DNA of 64,000 nt from positions 1-64,000 of the forward strand of contig JAYRKJ010000023.1 in NCBI GenBank assembly GCA_041905785.1, given 5' to 3'. The position numbers and the translations under genes are program-made. Position 1 is the stretch's first letter; each line of letters begins with the position of its first letter. The notes below the pieces were generated by a model. That model saw nothing but the letters and a program-made list of their open reading frames with translations. It was not told where the DNA came from and made no database searches. Positions 61,005 to 64,000 of this stretch are shown here, piece after piece. This DNA comes from Roseateles_B sp041905785. GTDB lineage: Bacteria > Pseudomonadota > Gammaproteobacteria > Burkholderiales > Burkholderiaceae_C.

Positions 61005-62075
61005 TCAGGCCTCCATGACCCGGCGCAATGCCGCGGCCACCCGCGCCGGACCGGGGAAGTAGTCCCACTCCTGGGCATGCGGATAAGGCGTGTCCCAGCC
61101 GGTGACGCGCTCAATGGGCGCCTCCAGGTGGTAGAAGCAATGCTCCTGCACCAGGGCCGAGAGCTCGGCGCCGAAACCGCTGGTGCGGGTCGCCTCGTGC
61201 ACGATCACGCAGCGGCCGGTCCTCTTGACGGATTCGACGATGGTCGAGAGATCCAGCGGCCACAGGGCGCGCAGGTCGATGATCTCGGCATCCAGCCCCG
61301 TCTCCTTCGCGGCTGCCTCGGCCACGTAGACCATGGTGCCGTAGGCCAGCACCGTCAGTTGCTGGCCGGGGCGGTACACGACCGCCTTGTCCAGCGGCAG
61401 GGTGTAGTAGCCCTCGGGCACCTGGGCCTTGGGGTGTCCGCTCCACGGTGTGGCGGGGCGGTCATGGTGGCCATCGAAGGGGCCGTTGTAGAGACGCTTG
61501 GGCTCCAGGAAGATCACCGGGTCGTTGCATTCGATGGCGGCGATCAGCAGGCCCTTGGCGTCATAGGGGTTGGACGGCATCACCGTGCGCAGCCCGCAGA
61601 CATGGGTGAACAGCGCCTCGGGGCTCTGGCTGTGGGTCTGCCCGCCGTAGATGCCGCCGCCGCAGGGCATGCGGATGGTCAGCGGCGCGGTGAAATCGCC
61701 GGCCGAGCGGTAGCGCAGGCGTGCCGCCTCCGAGACGATCTGGTCCGAAGCCGGATAGAAGTAGTCCGCGAACTGGATCTCGGCCACGGGGCGCAGGCCA
61801 TAGGCACCCATGCCCACGGCCACGCCGACGATGCCGCCTTCGGAGATGGGCGCATCAAAGACGCGCTGCGAGCCGTACTTGGCCTGCAGCCCGTCGGTGC
61901 AGCGGAACACGCCGCCGAAGTAGCCCACGTCCTGGCCGAAGACCACCACATCCGGGTCCCGCGCCAGCATCACGTCCATGGCCGAGCGCAGGGCCTGGAT
62001 CATGGTCATGGTGACGGCTGCCCCGACGGCATCCTGCGGCTGGGCTTGCGCCACGGGGAGTTGTTCAGCCTTCAT
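61005..62075 (-). CDS. bkdA2: branched-chain 2-oxoacid dehydrogenase E1 beta subunit
   Basis: This 356-residue transketolase-like beta subunit starts MKAEQ with GGAGG upstream; its ATG overlaps the E1 alpha stop (ATGA). Signatures are VFGQDVGYFGGVFRCTDGL, FDAPISEGGIVGVAVGMGAYGLRPVAEIQFADY and SGFGAELSALVQEH. It pairs with the alpha subunit to bind thiamine diphosphate and decarboxylate 2-oxoacids from valine, leucine and isoleucine. Confidence 0.94.
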   Translation of the reverse strand: MKAEQLPVAQAQPQDAVGAAVTMTMIQALRSAMDVMLARDPDVVVFGQDVGYFGGVFRCTDGLQAKYGSQRVFDAPISEGGIVGVAVGMGAYGLRPVAEIQFADYFYPASDQIVSEAARLRYRSAGDFTAPLTIRMPCGGGIYGGQTHSQSPEALFTHVCGLRTVMPSNPYDAKGLLIAAIECNDPVIFLEPKRLYNGPFDGHHDRPATPWSGHPKAQVPEGYYTLPLDKAVVYRPGQQLTVLAYGTMVYVAEAAAKETGLDAEIIDLRALWPLDLSTIVESVKRTGRCVIVHEATRTSGFGAELSALVQEHCFYHLEAPIERVTGWDTPYPHAQEWDYFPGPARVAAALRRVMEA

Positions 62076-63343
62076 AGACGGCCTCCAAACGCTTGGGCCT
62101 CGGCCATCTGCTCGCGCAGATGCTGGGGCATCTCTTCGTACACATCCTCGAACATGGAGGCGATGCTGGGAATATGACCGTCGGCCAGGCTGCCGAAGCT
62201 CTCGGCATGCTTCTGCGCGGCCAGCACCTCGGCCTCCAGCTCTTCCTGCAGTGCGGCATGCTGCTCCTCGGACCACAGGCCGCGGCGGATCAGGTGCTGC
62301 TTCAGGCGGGCGATGGGGTCACCCAGGGGGAAGCGGGTCCAGTCGTCCGCGGGGCGGTACTTGCTGGGGTCGTCCGAGGTGGAGTGCGGACCGGCGCGGT
62401 AGGTCACCCATTCGATCAGCGTGGGGCCCAGATTGCTGCGGGCGCGCTCGGCGGCCCAGCGGGTCACGGCATAGACGGCCAGGAAGTCGTTGCCGTCCAC
62501 GCGCAGGGAGGCAATACCTGCCCCCACGCCGCGCGCGGCAAACGTCGTGCCCTCGCCTCCTGCAATCGCCTGGAAGGTCGAGATGGCCCACTGGTTGTTG
62601 ACCACGTTGAGAATCACCGGCGCGCGGTAGACATGGGCGAAGACCAGGGCATTGTGGAAGTCGCTCTCGGCGGTGGCGCCGTCGCCCACCCAGCCCGAGG
62701 CGATGCGGGTGTCGCCCTTGATGGCGCTGGCCATGCCCCAGCCCACGGCCTGCACGAACTGCGTGGTCAGGTTGCCGGAGATGGAGAAGAAGCCGGCGCG
62801 CTTGATGGAGTACATCACCGGCAGCTGACGCCCCTTGAGCGGGTCTTTTTCGTTGGAGAGCAGCTGGCACATCAGCTCGGACAGCGGAACGTCGTCGCGC
62901 CCGACCAGCAGGCTTTGCTGGCGGTAGGTGGGGAAGCACATGTCCCCCTCCTCCAGCGCCATGCCGTGGGCGCTGCCGATGGCTTCCTCGCCCAGGCTCT
63001 GCATGTAGAAGCTCAGCTTCTTCTGGCGCTGGGCGATCAGCATGCGTCCGTCGAACACGCGCGTCTTCATCATGGTGCGCAGGCCGCGCAGCAGCTGGGC
63101 CTCGCTCAATTCAGGGGCCCAGGGCCCGCAGGCCTCGCCGTCCTCGTTCAGCACGCGGATCAGCTTGTGGGCCATCTCACCGGTGTCCACCGGCGCCGCG
63201 TCCACGGGCGGCCGAGGCACTTCGCCCGCCGCGCTGATCTTGAGATAGGAGAAATCGGTGTGGCAGCCCGGCCGCCCCGTGGGCTCGGGCACATGCAAGC
63301 GCAGCGGCGCGCGCACGGCACCGGGCTCGTTCTTGTCGCTCAT
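62072..63343 (-). CDS. bkdA1: branched-chain 2-oxoacid dehydrogenase E1 alpha subunit
   Basis: This 423-residue alpha subunit is the first gene of the bkd operon. The thiamine diphosphate motif runs from GWVGDGATAESDFHNAL to VVNNQWAIS (GDG...NN). The phosphorylation-loop-like region YRAGPHSTSDDPSKYRP is typical of branched-chain E1. The start at 63343 has GGGAGCG upstream. A bkdR-type Lrp regulator is not adjacent; upstream is a divergent nucleotidase gene. Confidence 0.94.
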   Translation of the reverse strand: MSDKNEPGAVRAPLRLHVPEPTGRPGCHTDFSYLKISAAGEVPRPPVDAAPVDTGEMAHKLIRVLNEDGEACGPWAPELSEAQLLRGLRTMMKTRVFDGRMLIAQRQKKLSFYMQSLGEEAIGSAHGMALEEGDMCFPTYRQQSLLVGRDDVPLSELMCQLLSNEKDPLKGRQLPVMYSIKRAGFFSISGNLTTQFVQAVGWGMASAIKGDTRIASGWVGDGATAESDFHNALVFAHVYRAPVILNVVNNQWAISTFQAIAGGEGTTFAARGVGAGIASLRVDGNDFLAVYAVTRWAAERARSNLGPTLIEWVTYRAGPHSTSDDPSKYRPADDWTRFPLGDPIARLKQHLIRRGLWSEEQHAALQEELEAEVLAAQKHAESFGSLADGHIPSIASMFEDVYEEMPQHLREQMAEAQAFGGRL

Positions 63344-63569
63344 ACATCGCTCCCGCATGGTGATGCCATGCAGAAATTCAGGCAGTTGGCGCCAGCCGGG
63401 TCGGGCCGCGCCACCCACACCGGATGGCCTGGGATCACCAGGCACCGGTGCGCCCGGTCAGCGTACCCCATTCGCCAGCGATTCCCCATGATCCAGGCTA
63501 TGAATCAGGGAAAGCCTGACGCGATGCCGCGACGCCAACGCGACGCCCGGCTGCGCTACCCTCGCCCCC

Positions 63570-64000
<431 letters not shown>

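Overview
The window is high-GC, densely packed bacterial chromosome from the order Burkholderiales (Betaproteobacteria), most like the Rubrivivax/Leptothrix/Roseateles lineage. This rests on the rimP-nusA-infB-rbfA-truB order, the protein sequences themselves, and the exosortase-A-associated and DUF3138-like families. No phage, insertion sequence, CRISPR array or rRNA is visible. One tRNA (Ser-GGA) is present. Almost every stretch carries long meaningless open frames on the opposite strand, as expected at this GC content.

Region 1 (0.15-14.6 kb) is a polyamine catabolism and uptake locus. A divergent Lrp/AsnC regulator faces a class III aminotransferase, gamma-glutamylputrescine oxidase (puuB), gamma-Glu-GABA hydrolase (puuD), gamma-glutamylputrescine synthetase (puuA), a putrescine-pyruvate aminotransferase (spuC type), the PotFGHI ABC importer, a DUF3138-like outer-membrane protein and the aldehyde dehydrogenase puuC. 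Putrescine would enter through PotFGHI and be degraded by the glutamylated (Puu) and direct-transamination routes. A 12-base sequence is repeated in front of the two main transcription units.

Region 2 (14.7-19.7 kb) holds an EamA transporter, a PIG-L deacetylase, an aspartoacylase-like hydrolase, a DsbA/FrnE thioredoxin-fold protein and rdgC. Region 3 (19.7-24.2 kb) is a five-gene minus-strand operon behind a Fur-like box: a diheme cytochrome c peroxidase-like lipoprotein, a porin, an FMN-binding protein, ApbE and a His-rich membrane protein. It looks like an extracytoplasmic flavin/haem electron-transfer system tied to iron. Region 4 (24.2-34.4 kb) is miscellaneous: ogt, dusA, small unknowns, a secreted M14 carboxypeptidase with PKD and PPC domains, fhs, an enoyl-CoA hydratase-family protein and a second EamA transporter.

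Region 5 (34.5-43.5 kb) is the translation/transcription operon rimP-nusA-infB-rbfA-truB-typA. Divergent fabI follows, then an Orn/Lys/Arg decarboxylase (a polyamine source), with twin near-identical terminators and two copies of a REP-like repeat between these convergent genes. nfeD and qmcA come next.

Region 6 (48.6-59.5 kb) starts at the tRNA-Ser gene and is the most unusual part. Two genes (PLP decarboxylase and acyl-AMP ligase, both exosortase-A-associated types) diverge from a seven-gene operon: acyl carrier protein, two alpha/beta hydrolase-fold proteins, an unrecognised alpha/alpha-toroid protein, an AAC(3)-like acyltransferase, a Wzx-like flippase and an asparagine-synthetase-like ATP-dependent ligase. 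No exosortase, PEP-CTERM protein or glycosyltransferase is in the window. The content suggests a pathway that activates an acyl group, joins it through amide chemistry and exports a glycolipid or glycan precursor. Region 7 (59.5-64 kb) is a bkd-type branched-chain 2-oxoacid dehydrogenase operon (E1alpha, E1beta, E2, no E3) and, divergent from it, the start of a 5'-nucleotidase/cyclic phosphodiesterase gene cut by the window end.
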